Below are positions 1 through 9,028 of a stretch of 64,000 bases of DNA, piece by piece. The translations under genes and the position numbers were made by a program. The stretch is from Micromonospora chokoriensis (lineage in GTDB: Bacteria; Actinomycetota; Actinomycetes; Mycobacteriales; Micromonosporaceae). The notes under the pieces were generated by a model, which was not told where the DNA came from, ran no database searches, and worked only from the letters and a program-made list of their open reading frames with translations. Every line of letters starts with the position of its first letter. The first letter of the stretch is position 1. The DNA lies in NCBI RefSeq assembly GCF_000718555.1, contig NZ_JOAN01000015.1:62001-126000 (forward strand). The letters run 5' to 3'.

Positions 1-752
1 ACCTGACCACCGGCCTGCTCGCCGCCGAACCGGCCGCCGGGCTGCACCGTGCGCTCGGCCGGGTGCTCGCGTTGCGGCCCCGACCGGACTGCGTGGTGAT
101 CACCGGCGACCTGGCCGACCACGGGCAGCCCGACGAGTACGCGGCGCTGCGCGAGGTGATCGGCCGGTTCCCGCTGCCGGTGCACCTGGCCACCGGCAAC
201 CATGACGACCGGGAGTCGCTGCTCGACGCGTTCGGGGGCACGCCGTGGCTCGGGGGCGGCTTCTCGGCCTACTACCACGTCGACCACGAGGCGGCGTCGG
301 TCGTGGTGCTCGACTCGCTCGTCCCCGGCAGCGACAGCGGGCAACTCGGCGAGGAGCAGCTCGGCTGGCTCGACGGGGTGCTGGCCGGGCGGCCCGAGGT
401 GCCGGCGGTGATCTTCCTGCACCACCCGCCGGTCGCGGTCGGCATCCCGGTGGCGGACACCGTCCGGCTCGCCGACGGTGCCGCGCTCGCCGAGGTCATC
501 GGCCGGCACCGGCACGTCGTCCGGGTCGCCGCCGGGCACCTGCACCGCCCGGTCACCACGGCGTACGCGGGCACGGTGCTCACCGTGGCCCCCAGCACCT
601 GGAAGCAGAGCACGCTCACCATGAGCGCCGACGAGCAGATCGGTTGGGTCAACGAGCCCACTGCCTTCCTGCTGCACTCGGTCGAGGCCGGCGGCTGCGT
701 GACCCACACCGTGCAGGTGAGTCACTCCGCTGGGCAGACCTGCGGCTTCTGA
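1..752 (+). CDS. CpdA-like metallophosphoesterase (5' truncated by window edge)
   Basis: This is a calcineurin-like phosphoesterase of the class III cyclic-nucleotide phosphodiesterase type (CpdA, Rv0805). The frame is open from base 3, so the N-terminus with the first metal motif (DxH) lies outside the window. Visible metal motifs in order are GDLADHG, GNHDD, HHPP and GHLHRP, the full remaining set for a dinuclear metal centre. Family members hydrolyse 3',5'-cAMP and other phosphodiesters in the cytosol; cAMP as the substrate here is inferred from family only. The stop lies 10 bases before the next gene, suggesting one transcript. A cyclase-domain gene at 30911 and crp at 48809 give a cAMP context, though they are far away. 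Confidence 0.85.
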   Translation, partial: LTTGLLAAEPAAGLHRALGRVLALRPRPDCVVITGDLADHGQPDEYAALREVIGRFPLPVHLATGNHDDRESLLDAFGGTPWLGGGFSAYYHVDHEAASVVVLDSLVPGSDSGQLGEEQLGWLDGVLAGRPEVPAVIFLHHPPVAVGIPVADTVRLADGAALAEVIGRHRHVVRVAAGHLHRPVTTAYAGTVLTVAPSTWKQSTLTMSADEQIGWVNEPTAFLLHSVEAGGCVTHTVQVSHSAGQTCGF

Positions 753-762
753 AGGCGTCGCC

Positions 763-1413
763 GTGCTGGTCTGGTACGTCGCGTACGGCTCGAACCTGCA
801 CGCCGCCCGGCTGGCCTGGTATATCGGTGGCGGCTGCCCACCCGGCGGAAAGCGGACGTACCCAGGCTGCCGCGACCGGCGCCCACCGAGCCGGTCCGAG
901 CCGGTGTCGCTGCCCGGCGGCATCTACTTCGCCGGCGAGTCCGGTGCCTGGACCGGCGGCATGGCCTTCTACGACCCGGATCTGCCGGGTGAGACGGCTG
1001 CCCGCGCCTACCTGGTGACCCTGGAGCAGTTCACCGACATCGCGGCCCAGGAGATGTACCGCCCGACGGCTGACACCGCCGACCTGATCCCGGCGACCGG
1101 CGCGGCCATCGACGCCGCAGTCGCCGACGGGCGAGCGACGCTCGGCCCGGGACGATACGAGACGCTTGTCTGCCCCGGCAGCCGTGACGGCGTTCCGCTG
1201 CTCACCTTCACCGCACCCGAGGGGGCGTCAGCCGCACGATGCCGGCCACCCGCGCCGATCTACCTCGCCATGATCGCCCGAGGGCTACGCGAGTCGCACG
1301 GCTGGCCGGCGGAGCGGATCGCCAACTATCTGGCGGTCCGGCCCGGCGTGGCCGATAGTTGGCCTCCGGACGCGGTTGCCGCCCTGGTCACCGAGGCGCT
1401 AGCCGTCAGTTGA
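763..1413 (+). CDS. GGCT/AIG2-fold protein with YGSN motif
   Basis: A 216-residue protein whose N-terminus carries YVAYGSNLH, the substrate-loop signature of the gamma-glutamylcyclotransferase/AIG2-like fold, so a small cytosolic enzyme acting on a gamma-glutamyl compound is possible. Relatives in actinobacteria are often mislabelled histone deacetylase; nothing in the sequence supports that. The start is a GTG 10 bases after the preceding stop, which puts YVAYGSN near residue 5, the usual place. The stop overlaps the convergent alpha/beta hydrolase by 8 bases, so the two genes share their 3' ends. The fold is fairly clear; the substrate is unknown. Confidence 0.7.
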   Translation: MLVWYVAYGSNLHAARLAWYIGGGCPPGGKRTYPGCRDRRPPSRSEPVSLPGGIYFAGESGAWTGGMAFYDPDLPGETAARAYLVTLEQFTDIAAQEMYRPTADTADLIPATGAAIDAAVADGRATLGPGRYETLVCPGSRDGVPLLTFTAPEGASAARCRPPAPIYLAMIARGLRESHGWPAERIANYLAVRPGVADSWPPDAVAALVTEALAVS

Positions 1414-2203
1414 GCAGGAACTCGCGAAGCGCCGGGGCCAACGTCGTCGGCGGCACGTCGTGGTAATCACCGTCGAGGCTGATGGACCGGCCACCCGGGA
1501 CCGCCTCGGCAGCGGCCCGGCTCGCGTCCCGCAGCCACTGTGGACTGCCCGTGCTGTCCACCGCGAGGGTCGGCGCGGTGATGGCCGCCAGCCGGTCGGC
1601 AGGGAACCGCCCGCCGGCGGTGACGATCGAGTCGTACGGCAGGGTGTGCGCGATCGCGGTCAGTGAGCCCCACATCGGTTGCGCCTTCATCCCGGCGACC
1701 GCCTCGGCCGGCAGCCCCACCGAGTCACTGAGGAACGTCTCCACCGCGCCGCCCCGGTCGTCGGCGGCGATCAGCTCGATGAGTTGCGCGGTGATGTCTT
1801 TACGGACGCCAACGTGCGGGCCGACCTGAAACGGTGGCTCGAAGAGGACCAGCCCGGTCACCGGGAGGCCCTGCGCGGTGGCGAGGGCGGCCAGGACCGC
1901 ACCCGAGGAGATCCCGTAGACAGCGGAGGAACCACCTGCCGCCGCGATCAGGGCGGCCAGGTCGTCGATCTCGCGGCCAATCTCGTACGGTGCGGTGTCG
2001 CCGCTTTGGCCCCGACCTCGACGGTCATAGCCGAAGACGGTGAAATCCGGTGCCAACGCCGCCCCCAGTGCGCGGGTCGTGTTGCGATCGCTGAACGCGC
2101 CACCGACCAGGATGATCGTCGGCCCGGCACCGGACCGTTCGAACGCGATGGGCGTGCCATCCGCCGATCGCACCTGCTCCACCGTCGGTGTCGTTCCGCT
2201 CAC
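1406..2203 (-). CDS. Alpha/beta-hydrolase
   Basis: A 265-residue alpha/beta-hydrolase-fold protein. The oxyanion-hole region (LVGGAFSDRN) and the strand-turn YDRRGRGQSG are typical. The nucleophile elbow reads YGISSG, so Ser is the nucleophile. A late His in DGDYHDVPP can complete the triad, and TLAVDST sits where the family usually has its acid. The GTG start at 2203 follows a strong GGGGG ribosome site; upstream extension of the frame has no support. It is probably a single-gene unit, convergent with the GGCT-fold gene. The substrate cannot be inferred; family members are esterases, lactonases or C-C hydrolases. Confidence 0.85.
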   Translation of the reverse strand: MSGTTPTVEQVRSADGTPIAFERSGAGPTIILVGGAFSDRNTTRALGAALAPDFTVFGYDRRGRGQSGDTAPYEIGREIDDLAALIAAAGGSSAVYGISSGAVLAALATAQGLPVTGLVLFEPPFQVGPHVGVRKDITAQLIELIAADDRGGAVETFLSDSVGLPAEAVAGMKAQPMWGSLTAIAHTLPYDSIVTAGGRFPADRLAAITAPTLAVDSTGSPQWLRDASRAAAEAVPGGRSISLDGDYHDVPPTTLAPALREFLLN

Positions 2204-2482
2204 GATGCCGCCCCCTTTCCATGATTGCTGTCCTGTCCTTTCTAGACCCTGGGTCCGACACTGTCCGGCAATGCGCGGTAAACGGTGATCGATTTCGGAC
2301 TGGGCGTATGCGCAGCTCTGCTGCGCTGCCGGAGTCGCCGGGTCGGCGTCCGGATGAGAGGCTGTCGGGGCAGGCGGCCATCCACGACCGCCGCTAACCG
2401 TGACCCTTCCGACGGCGTCGGTCGGGGGCCCGGTCGACCCACCGGCCGGGCACCGTACGCGCCGATTCTCACGAGGAGATCC

Positions 2483-4189
2483 ATGTTCATACCCGGGATG
2501 CGTCGGGCCGCTGTCGGCCTGACCGCGCTCGCGGTGGCCGCCCTCGGCGCGGTCGCCACCAGCCCTGAGCAAGCCGACGCACGGCCGAAGCCGGTCGACG
2601 TCACCCTGCTGGCCCTCAACGACTTCCACGGCAACCTCGAACCACCGAGCGGGTCCAGCGGCACCATCGCCGGGCAGACCGCCGGCGGCGTCGAGTACCT
2701 GGCCACCCACCTGGCCGAGCTGCGCGCCGCCGCCAAGAAGAAGAACACCATCACGGTCGCCGCCGGTGACCTGATCGGCGCGTCCCCGCTGCTCTCCGCG
2801 GCGTTCCACGACGAGCCGACCATCGAGGCGCTGAGCATGGCCGGGCTGGACTACGCCAGCGTCGGCAACCACGAGTTCGACGAAGGTGCAGCCGAGCTGC
2901 TGCGCATCCAGAACGGCGGCTGCCACCCGGTGGACGGCTGCGCCGACGGCACCCCCTATCGGGGCGCCGGCTTCAAGTACCTGTCCGCGAACGCCTTCAA
3001 GACCGCGACCGGCAAGCCGCTGCTGGCGCCGTACGCGATCCACAAGGTGCAGGGCGTCAAGGTCGGCTTCATCGGGATGACCCTGGAGGGCACCCCGCAG
3101 ATCGTCAGCCAGCAGGGCATCGCCGGCCTCAGCTTCGCCGACGAGGCGGACACCGCCAACCGGTACGCCCGTGAGCTGCGCCGCAAGGGCGTACAGGCGA
3201 TCGTCGTCCTGCTGCACGAGGGTGGCACCCAGGCGGCGACCGGTGGGATCAACGACTGCGTCGGCATGACCGGGCCCATCGTCGACATCACCAACCGGAT
3301 GGACCCGTCGATCGACGTGGTGGTCAGCGGGCACACCCACCAGGCGTACAACTGCGACATCAACGGCAAGCTGGTCACCAGCGCCAGCTCGTTCGGTCGC
3401 CTCGTCACCGACATCGACCTCAAGATCGATCGCCGCAGCGGGGACGTGATCTCCGCCGCCGCGAACAACGTCGTGGTCACCCGGGACGTCGCCAAGGACC
3501 CGAGGCAGACCGCGCTGATCAACCGGTACAAGACGGTGCTCGGCCCGGTCGCCGGACGCCAGGTCGGCGTGACCAGCCAGGTGATCACCCGGAGCCAGGA
3601 AACCCTCTTCGGTACGAGTCTGGGTGAATCGCCACTGGGCAACCTGATCGCCGACGCGCAGCTCGCCGCCACCGACAACGAGCAGGGCGCAGTCGCCGCC
3701 TTCATGAACCCCGGCGGGGTTCGAGCCGACCTCGACGCCGGCCCGGTCACCTACGAAGAGGCGTTCACGGTGCAGCCGTTCGCCAACAACCTGGTGACAC
3801 TGGACCTGACCGGCGCGCAGCTCTACTGCGTCCTGGAACAGCAGTTCGTCACCAACCGGACGCTGTACCCGTCGGCCACGGTGGGCTACGTGGTCGACCC
3901 CAACGGCACCACCGGCACGGTCGCCGACCCGTGCGCCGGCACCCGCGTGGTCCGAGGCAGCCTCACCCTCGGCGGCACCACCGTCGACACCGCCGCCACC
4001 TACCGGGTGACGGTGAACAACTTCCTGGCCGGCGGCGGTGACGGCTTCAGCGCCCTCACCGGTGGAACGAACCTGGTCACCGGCCAGATCGACCTGGACG
4101 CCTTCGTGGACTACCTGACCGCCCAGTCGCCGGTCTCCGCACCGACGCTGGACCGAATCCGCACCACCGTCGAGGTCCCCGCCGCCTGA
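2483..4189 (+). CDS. Secreted 5'-nucleotidase (UshA family)
   Basis: A 568-residue bifunctional-type nucleotidase. A Sec signal peptide covers about residues 1-33 (basic start, hydrophobic core, AxA-like end). The metallophosphatase domain follows with LNDFHGN, GDLIGASP, GNHEFDEG and SGHTHQAY, which bind two metals. The C-terminal substrate domain has the GNLIADA and NPGGVRADL motifs that stack the nucleobase. Family members dephosphorylate extracellular nucleotides to scavenge nucleosides and phosphate. The ATG at 2483 follows GAGGAG by six bases and starts the signal peptide exactly. No LPxTG or membrane anchor is seen, so it is probably released. A 13-bp hairpin terminates it. Confidence 0.93.
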   Translation: MFIPGMRRAAVGLTALAVAALGAVATSPEQADARPKPVDVTLLALNDFHGNLEPPSGSSGTIAGQTAGGVEYLATHLAELRAAAKKKNTITVAAGDLIGASPLLSAAFHDEPTIEALSMAGLDYASVGNHEFDEGAAELLRIQNGGCHPVDGCADGTPYRGAGFKYLSANAFKTATGKPLLAPYAIHKVQGVKVGFIGMTLEGTPQIVSQQGIAGLSFADEADTANRYARELRRKGVQAIVVLLHEGGTQAATGGINDCVGMTGPIVDITNRMDPSIDVVVSGHTHQAYNCDINGKLVTSASSFGRLVTDIDLKIDRRSGDVISAAANNVVVTRDVAKDPRQTALINRYKTVLGPVAGRQVGVTSQVITRSQETLFGTSLGESPLGNLIADAQLAATDNEQGAVAAFMNPGGVRADLDAGPVTYEEAFTVQPFANNLVTLDLTGAQLYCVLEQQFVTNRTLYPSATVGYVVDPNGTTGTVADPCAGTRVVRGSLTLGGTTVDTAATYRVTVNNFLAGGGDGFSALTGGTNLVTGQIDLDAFVDYLTAQSPVSAPTLDRIRTTVEVPAA

Positions 4190-4208
4190 CGGTCGACCCC
4201 CGCGACGC

Positions 4209-4238
4209 CGGGCCCCGGAGCATCAGCTCCGGGGCCCG
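4209..4238. terminator. Bidirectional terminator hairpin
   Basis: A perfect 13-bp GC stem (4209-4221 with 4226-4238) and a four-base ATCA loop lie between the convergent 5'-nucleotidase and MFS genes. There is no T-run, as is common in high-GC actinobacteria. Confidence 0.8.
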
Positions 4239-4264
4239 ACCCGTCCCAGGCACTACCGCCCGGC

Positions 4265-4285
4265 GCGGGGTGCGGGGTGCGGGGT
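4265..4285. repeat. Three tandem copies of a GCGGGGT heptamer
   Basis: Three exact 7-base copies, followed by further G-runs up to 4325. The G-rich strand has several GGGG runs and could form a G-quadruplex in the transcript or DNA just past the 3' end of the MFS gene. No function is evident. Confidence 0.6.
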
Positions 4286-4301
4286 GAGTCGGGGGGCGGG
4301 G

Positions 4302-5588
4302 TCAGGCGGAGGCGGGGGCGGGGATCGCCGGGGAGGTCGTCGGACGGCCGTCCTGCTCTGCGTTGAGCAACCGGCGCAGGGAGAGCGCGACCAGCGAGGC
4401 GACCAGGCAGCCGCCGACCACGGTCGCCACCCAGACCTTGCCGTCAGCGGCGCCGATGAGCGGGCCGGCGGTGACCGGGCCGATCACACCGCTGATCCCG
4501 AAGATCATCGAACTCATCGCGTTGTACCGGCCGCGTAGCTCGTCGGTGGCCAGCGCGTTGGTCAGCGCGGGCATCACCGGCGACAGCAACGTCTCGCCGA
4601 AGCCGAAGATCGCCGAGCAGGCCACCACGCACAGCGCGGCCAGGACGGCACCCTGGGTGCTGACCAGGTTGGCGGCGCCGAGGACCAGCCATGCGGTGGC
4701 GAACACCGCCCCGACGAGGGCCAGCGCGGCGGTGCGGCTGCGGCCCTCGATCCGGCGGATGACCAGGAGTTGAGCCAGCACGATCATCACGGTATTCGCC
4801 GCCAGCGCCCAGGCCACCACCCGTGGGCTCACCTCGGCGACCCGTACGGCGTACGCGGCGAAACCCACCTCGACCTGTGCGTAGCCGCAGGTGGTGAGGA
4901 TCAACCCGAAGATCACCAGCCGCCGGAACGGGCGGTCCCGGAGCACGGTCAGGTAGCCGCCGGCCGATGGCTCGTCGACGCCCCGACGGTTGCCGAGTCG
5001 GTGACCCACGCCGGGCAGGGTGAGCAGGATCAGGGCCGGCATCAGGTAGGTGACCGCGTCCAGCAGGTAGATCGCCTGGAAGGTGCCGGGCCGGGCGGTG
5101 TCGATGATCGCGCCGGAGGTCATGCCACCGATCCCGATGCCGAGGTTGAGCAGCGCGAAGTTCAGCCCGAAGACGCGTTGCCGCTCATCGTCGTCGGTCA
5201 GCGAGGCGAGGATGGTGTTCTGCCCGGACCAGATCGCCGAGCTGCCAACCGCGATCACCGTCATCACCGCGAACGCGGAGGCGCTCGAATCAACCAGGGC
5301 CAGCGAGCCGGTGCCCACCGCCTCGATCAGCAGGCACGGCAGCACCACCCGGCGGGCCCCGAATCGGTCGATCAGAGTCCCGCCCAGCGGCGACAGGGCC
5401 AGGGTGACCACGCCGTACCAGCCGATCACCAGCCCGGCCCGGGTGTCGGTGAGACCGCGTACGTCGGTCAGGTAGATGAAGAGGAACGGCAGGGTGAGGC
5501 CGCGCCCGATCGCCGACAGCACGGTGCCGACGAGGAGCCGGCGAGCTTCCGAACGGCGGGGGAGGGCGCGACGCAACATGACCGACAT
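4302..5588 (-). CDS. MFS transporter
   Basis: A major facilitator superfamily permease of about 428 residues with roughly 12 hydrophobic helices. The MFS loop 2-3 signature is visible as GGTLIDRFGARRVVLP. It probably exports a small molecule by proton antiport, as multidrug-type MFS proteins do; the substrate is unknown. Three in-frame ATG codons are possible (5609, 5588, 5579). I chose 5588, just before the basic stretch leading into helix 1, but none has a clear ribosome site. The longer frame upstream overlaps the promoter of the divergent gene at 5731 and is not used. It ends against the 5'-nucleotidase terminator. Confidence 0.88.
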   Translation of the reverse strand: MSVMLRRALPRRSEARRLLVGTVLSAIGRGLTLPFLFIYLTDVRGLTDTRAGLVIGWYGVVTLALSPLGGTLIDRFGARRVVLPCLLIEAVGTGSLALVDSSASAFAVMTVIAVGSSAIWSGQNTILASLTDDDERQRVFGLNFALLNLGIGIGGMTSGAIIDTARPGTFQAIYLLDAVTYLMPALILLTLPGVGHRLGNRRGVDEPSAGGYLTVLRDRPFRRLVIFGLILTTCGYAQVEVGFAAYAVRVAEVSPRVVAWALAANTVMIVLAQLLVIRRIEGRSRTAALALVGAVFATAWLVLGAANLVSTQGAVLAALCVVACSAIFGFGETLLSPVMPALTNALATDELRGRYNAMSSMIFGISGVIGPVTAGPLIGAADGKVWVATVVGGCLVASLVALSLRRLLNAEQDGRPTTSPAIPAPASA

Positions 5589-5730
5589 TCTGTTCGCCAG
5601 CTGCGACATCGCGCGAACGGTATTGACCGAGCCACGCCTTCGCCGGGGTGCTCGGGTGACCAATCCCACGAGGATGGACGCGGCGCGTTCGTTCGCCGTT
5701 GGTGTCCGCCGGGTCTGCGATGCTCTCCCG

Positions 5731-6204
5731 ATGACCGGCACCTGGCGACATCTGCCCGCTACCGCCCGCGCCATCGCGGTGACCGCTACCGCAGCTGTCG
5801 CCGCCGCCCAGACGCGCGACGGTGAGGTGTACGACGAGGCGGTCGATGGGCTCGCCGCGGACGAGCGATCTGGCCTGGTGCTCGGCGCAGTGGTGCGGCT
5901 GCTGCTGGAGGCGACCCATCCGGACGGGCTGGACGGCGACGACGTGCGGCAGGTGCTGGAGCGGTGCGTCCGGGCGGCGGCCCCCTGGCGACCGGACGTC
6001 GACCCGCACGTCGTGCTGGTCCTGCTGGCCGGGGCGCTCGGCGTGTACGACCCCGGCGAGGACGACTCGCCACCCGACCCGGCAGCGCTCGCCCGGCACG
6101 CCCCACTGCTCGTGGCCGACCTGCTGGCGGTGACGGGCCGACCGCTCGACGGCTACCTGAGCGCGGCGTTCACCGAGATCGAGCGCACCGAGCGGCACGA
6201 CTGA
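5731..6204 (+). CDS. Conserved hypothetical protein, 157 aa
   Basis: I do not recognise this family. The product is an acidic, alpha-helical-looking soluble protein rich in Ala, Leu and Asp, without signal peptide or membrane helix. A central stretch (VVLVLLAGALGVYDPGED) is hydrophobic but too short and charged around it to be a convincing helix span. The ATG at 5731 was chosen because the divergent MFS gene begins about 140 bases upstream and the longer frame has no ribosome site. It sits alone before the secreted-protein array. Confidence 0.6.
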   Translation: MTGTWRHLPATARAIAVTATAAVAAAQTRDGEVYDEAVDGLAADERSGLVLGAVVRLLLEATHPDGLDGDDVRQVLERCVRAAAPWRPDVDPHVVLVLLAGALGVYDPGEDDSPPDPAALARHAPLLVADLLAVTGRPLDGYLSAAFTEIERTERHD

Positions 6205-6310
6205 CACGTTGCGGCCGAACGGGCGAGGGTGCCGACCGATCGGAGCTGATCACATCGTTCGGCATCGCGCTATTCTCCCTCCGCATGATCGACTCGCACG
6301 GGGGTGTGTG

Positions 6311-8920
6311 ATGGACAGACGTATGGCGGCGCGGCTTGCGGTCGTACCGCTGCTTGGTGGTGTGGGCCTGGTGGGGCCGGCGATGCCGGCGGTGGCGGCG
6401 GCCCCCGCGCCGGTCGCGAGAGCAACGGCCAGCCTGGCGAACGAGCTGTACGTGAGCGGCCAGGACTGCACGCCGGGCGCCGATGGCAGCGAAGCGGCGC
6501 CGTACTGCACGATCTCGGCGGCGGCGGCGGTGGCGCAGCCCGGCCAGACGGTGCTGGTGCAGCCCGGCAACTATCCGGAGACGGTCACCTTCACCCGGTC
6601 AGGCACGGCGACCGCACCCATCGTGTTCCGCGCGGTGAACGCCTTCGACGGCTGGGTCCACGTAGGTCGGACCGTCGGGTCGGACGTTACCGGCACGATT
6701 CTGTCTCTCAACCAGGTCCACGACGTGGTGGTGGACGGCTTCGTGTTGTACGGGCAAAGTATCAGCGCCTCGCCTGCCGTGGTGATCGATGGCTCGTCCC
6801 GGGTCACGCTGAACGGTGTCGCCGTGCAACAGACAAAGGTGCCGGCAGCGGTACGGGTCAGCGGTGCTTCCCACGACGTGACGATCAGCCGAAACTGGCT
6901 GATCAACCTCAATGACACCGGTAGCGTCGCTTTGGCTGTCGAAGGGGCCGCGACCGGCACAACGGTCATTGCCAATCAGGTCGCGGCCGGGCGGATCGGC
7001 GTCACCGACGCGCCCGGCACCACGGTCACCAACAACACGGTAACCGCGGCGTGCGGCCCGGGGATCGACATCACCGGCACCTCGCCCAACGTGACCATCG
7101 AGAACAACATCGTCAAGCCATTGAGTAGGCAGGTGGCCCTGTGTAGGGGGTCATACGCCGACGGTGCGATTTCGGTCTCGGCGGCTTCGTTGCCGGCCGT
7201 GGCCGACTACAACCTGATCGATCCGACGGTGGGCACTGCCCCGTATGTCTGGGCTGGCACCACGCACCCCACCTTGGATGCGTTTCGATCCGCCACCGGG
7301 CAGGGCGGGCACGACATCGCCGCTGATCCGTTGCTGGATACCCAGAGCGGCGGAATGCGGAGTTTCTTCCCCCTGAAGGCGGGCTCACCGGCGGTCGACT
7401 CGGCCAACGCGACGGCACGGGGCCTGCCCGCGACCGACATGTTGGGCAATTCGCACGCCGACGACCCAGCGGTGACCAACACCGGCACCGGCAATGGCTA
7501 CCACGACCGGGGTGCGGTCGAGCGGATCCTCGGCTTCAACTGGTACACGGAGCCATTCCGCCAGTCCGTCGGCGGCGGGCCACTGGACGGGACCGCTCGG
7601 AGCACGAACCATTCGACGTGGCAGTACGACGGCCCGGTGGGGACCTTCACCTACAAGTTCAGCGACTCGAAGTTCTACCGGGTGAGCCAGTCGCCGGAGG
7701 AGACTCACCGGTTCCGCCGCGCGGGCCGGGCCTGCGCCTACGTCCGCTCGAACTTCACCGGTAACCGTGAAGCGCCCGGCTCCTACAGCACCCTCTGCAC
7801 GGTTCTCGGGGCGCACTACACACCTGTGTCACCGACCCGGCTGCTCGACACCCGTAGCGCGATCGGAGTGGGAACGACCACCCCGATTCCCGCGAACTCC
7901 GAGGTGGTGCTGCCGCTCAGCAGCATCGGTGGCGTGCCGGTGGCGCGGATCAGTGCTGTGGTGTTGAACGTGACGGTGACCGAGCCGACGACGTCGGGCT
8001 TCCTGACCGTCTATCCGGACGGTACGGGGACGCCGAGCGCGTCGAACGTCAACTTCGTGGCCAGGGAGACGGTGCCGAACCTGGTCACCGTCCCGGTGGA
8101 GAACGGGAAGATCCGGATCCGGAACAGTAGCGGCGGCACCGTGCACGTGATCGCCGATCTTCAGGGCCAGTACAGCGCAGAGGGCCAGGGGTTCACCGCC
8201 CTCGCCCCGCAGCGTGCGCTCGACACCCGTACCTCCGGCGGTGCGTTCCCGCCGAACACCACCCGGCAGTTGGACCTTGTCGGGAGGATCCCAGCGAATG
8301 CCACCGCCGTCGTCCTCAACGTCACGGTGACCGGGCCGACGACGAGCGGCGTCCTGAAGGTCTTTCCCGCCGGTGCGGCGCTGCCCGCCGCCTCGAACCT
8401 GAACTTCGTCACCGGTCAGACCATTCCGAACCTGGTGACCACTCCGGTGGTTGCCGGCAAGGTGAGCATCCACAACCAGAGTTCCGGTAGCACGCACGTC
8501 GTCGCGGACGTGGCCGGTTACTTCGGGCCGGCCGGTCAGTTGACGTACGTGCCGAACTCCCCGGTTCGGATCGCCGACACCCGCGCTGACCCGAACCGCG
8601 GAAACCATCCACTCAATCCGCGCGAGTCGATCACGGTCTATAGCGACTTCGCGGCCGGCGGGAACTGCTCCTGCCCGTTCGTGGCGGCGATGGTGGCGAA
8701 CCTGACCGTCACTGCTCCGACCACGGCCGGCGTGCTGACCGCCCACCCGGCAGACGAGGCCCGACCGTCGGCGTCGAACGTCAACTTCGCCGCCGGGGAG
8801 ACCGCTTCCAACCTCGCCATCGTCGGGACGGGTCGCGGCACCGCGCTCTACAACAACAGCTCAGGCACCACGCACGCCATCGTGGATCAGTCTGGCGTCT
8901 TCATCAAGCCGCTGTACTGA
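6311..8920 (+). CDS. Secreted beta-helix / triple LDTR-module protein, paralog 1
   Basis: An 869-residue secreted protein and the first of four tandem paralogs. Order: signal peptide (about 1-35); a right-handed parallel beta-helix domain (about 45-390) opening with a Cys pair ending PYCTISAAAAV and closing with a SPAVDSA...DRGAVE anchor-Q-like end; a linker with KVGGGPLD-like and RAGxxC...C motifs (about 410-500); then three modules of about 115-120 residues, each opening with an LDTR or ADTR motif and containing NVTVT-PTTSG, SNxNFV-ET and a final VIADLQG-like strand. Beta-helix proteins of this kind bind or cleave polysaccharides; no catalytic residues are evident. Start: ATG at 6311 after GGGGGTG. 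Six Cys outside the modules are shared by all paralogs, implying disulfides. Function unknown. Confidence 0.85.
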   Translation: MDRRMAARLAVVPLLGGVGLVGPAMPAVAAAPAPVARATASLANELYVSGQDCTPGADGSEAAPYCTISAAAAVAQPGQTVLVQPGNYPETVTFTRSGTATAPIVFRAVNAFDGWVHVGRTVGSDVTGTILSLNQVHDVVVDGFVLYGQSISASPAVVIDGSSRVTLNGVAVQQTKVPAAVRVSGASHDVTISRNWLINLNDTGSVALAVEGAATGTTVIANQVAAGRIGVTDAPGTTVTNNTVTAACGPGIDITGTSPNVTIENNIVKPLSRQVALCRGSYADGAISVSAASLPAVADYNLIDPTVGTAPYVWAGTTHPTLDAFRSATGQGGHDIAADPLLDTQSGGMRSFFPLKAGSPAVDSANATARGLPATDMLGNSHADDPAVTNTGTGNGYHDRGAVERILGFNWYTEPFRQSVGGGPLDGTARSTNHSTWQYDGPVGTFTYKFSDSKFYRVSQSPEETHRFRRAGRACAYVRSNFTGNREAPGSYSTLCTVLGAHYTPVSPTRLLDTRSAIGVGTTTPIPANSEVVLPLSSIGGVPVARISAVVLNVTVTEPTTSGFLTVYPDGTGTPSASNVNFVARETVPNLVTVPVENGKIRIRNSSGGTVHVIADLQGQYSAEGQGFTALAPQRALDTRTSGGAFPPNTTRQLDLVGRIPANATAVVLNVTVTGPTTSGVLKVFPAGAALPAASNLNFVTGQTIPNLVTTPVVAGKVSIHNQSSGSTHVVADVAGYFGPAGQLTYVPNSPVRIADTRADPNRGNHPLNPRESITVYSDFAAGGNCSCPFVAAMVANLTVTAPTTAGVLTAHPADEARPSASNVNFAAGETASNLAIVGTGRGTALYNNSSGTTHAIVDQSGVFIKPLY

Positions 8921-8934
8921 CCCGTTCGCCCACG

Positions 8935-8965
8935 GCGGCCACACTCCTCGTCGGGGTGTGGCCGC
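8935..8965. terminator. Terminator hairpin after paralog 1
   Basis: A 13-bp stem (8935-8947 with 8953-8965, one G-T pair) and a five-base loop lie 14 bases after the stop of paralog 1. Paralog 2 is therefore probably transcribed at least partly from its own promoter. Confidence 0.75.
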
Positions 8966-9028
8966 TGTGCCACGGAAGCCGCTTGGCAATCACGCTGAGT
9001 TCGATCATTTCTCTTACGGGGGCAAGTC

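Noticed and set aside
1406..3340. A 644-residue leftward frame including the alpha/beta hydrolase
   Set aside because: Only the last 265 residues look like a protein family. The upstream part lies antisense to the 5'-nucleotidase, and a GTG with a strong ribosome site at 2203 is the real start.
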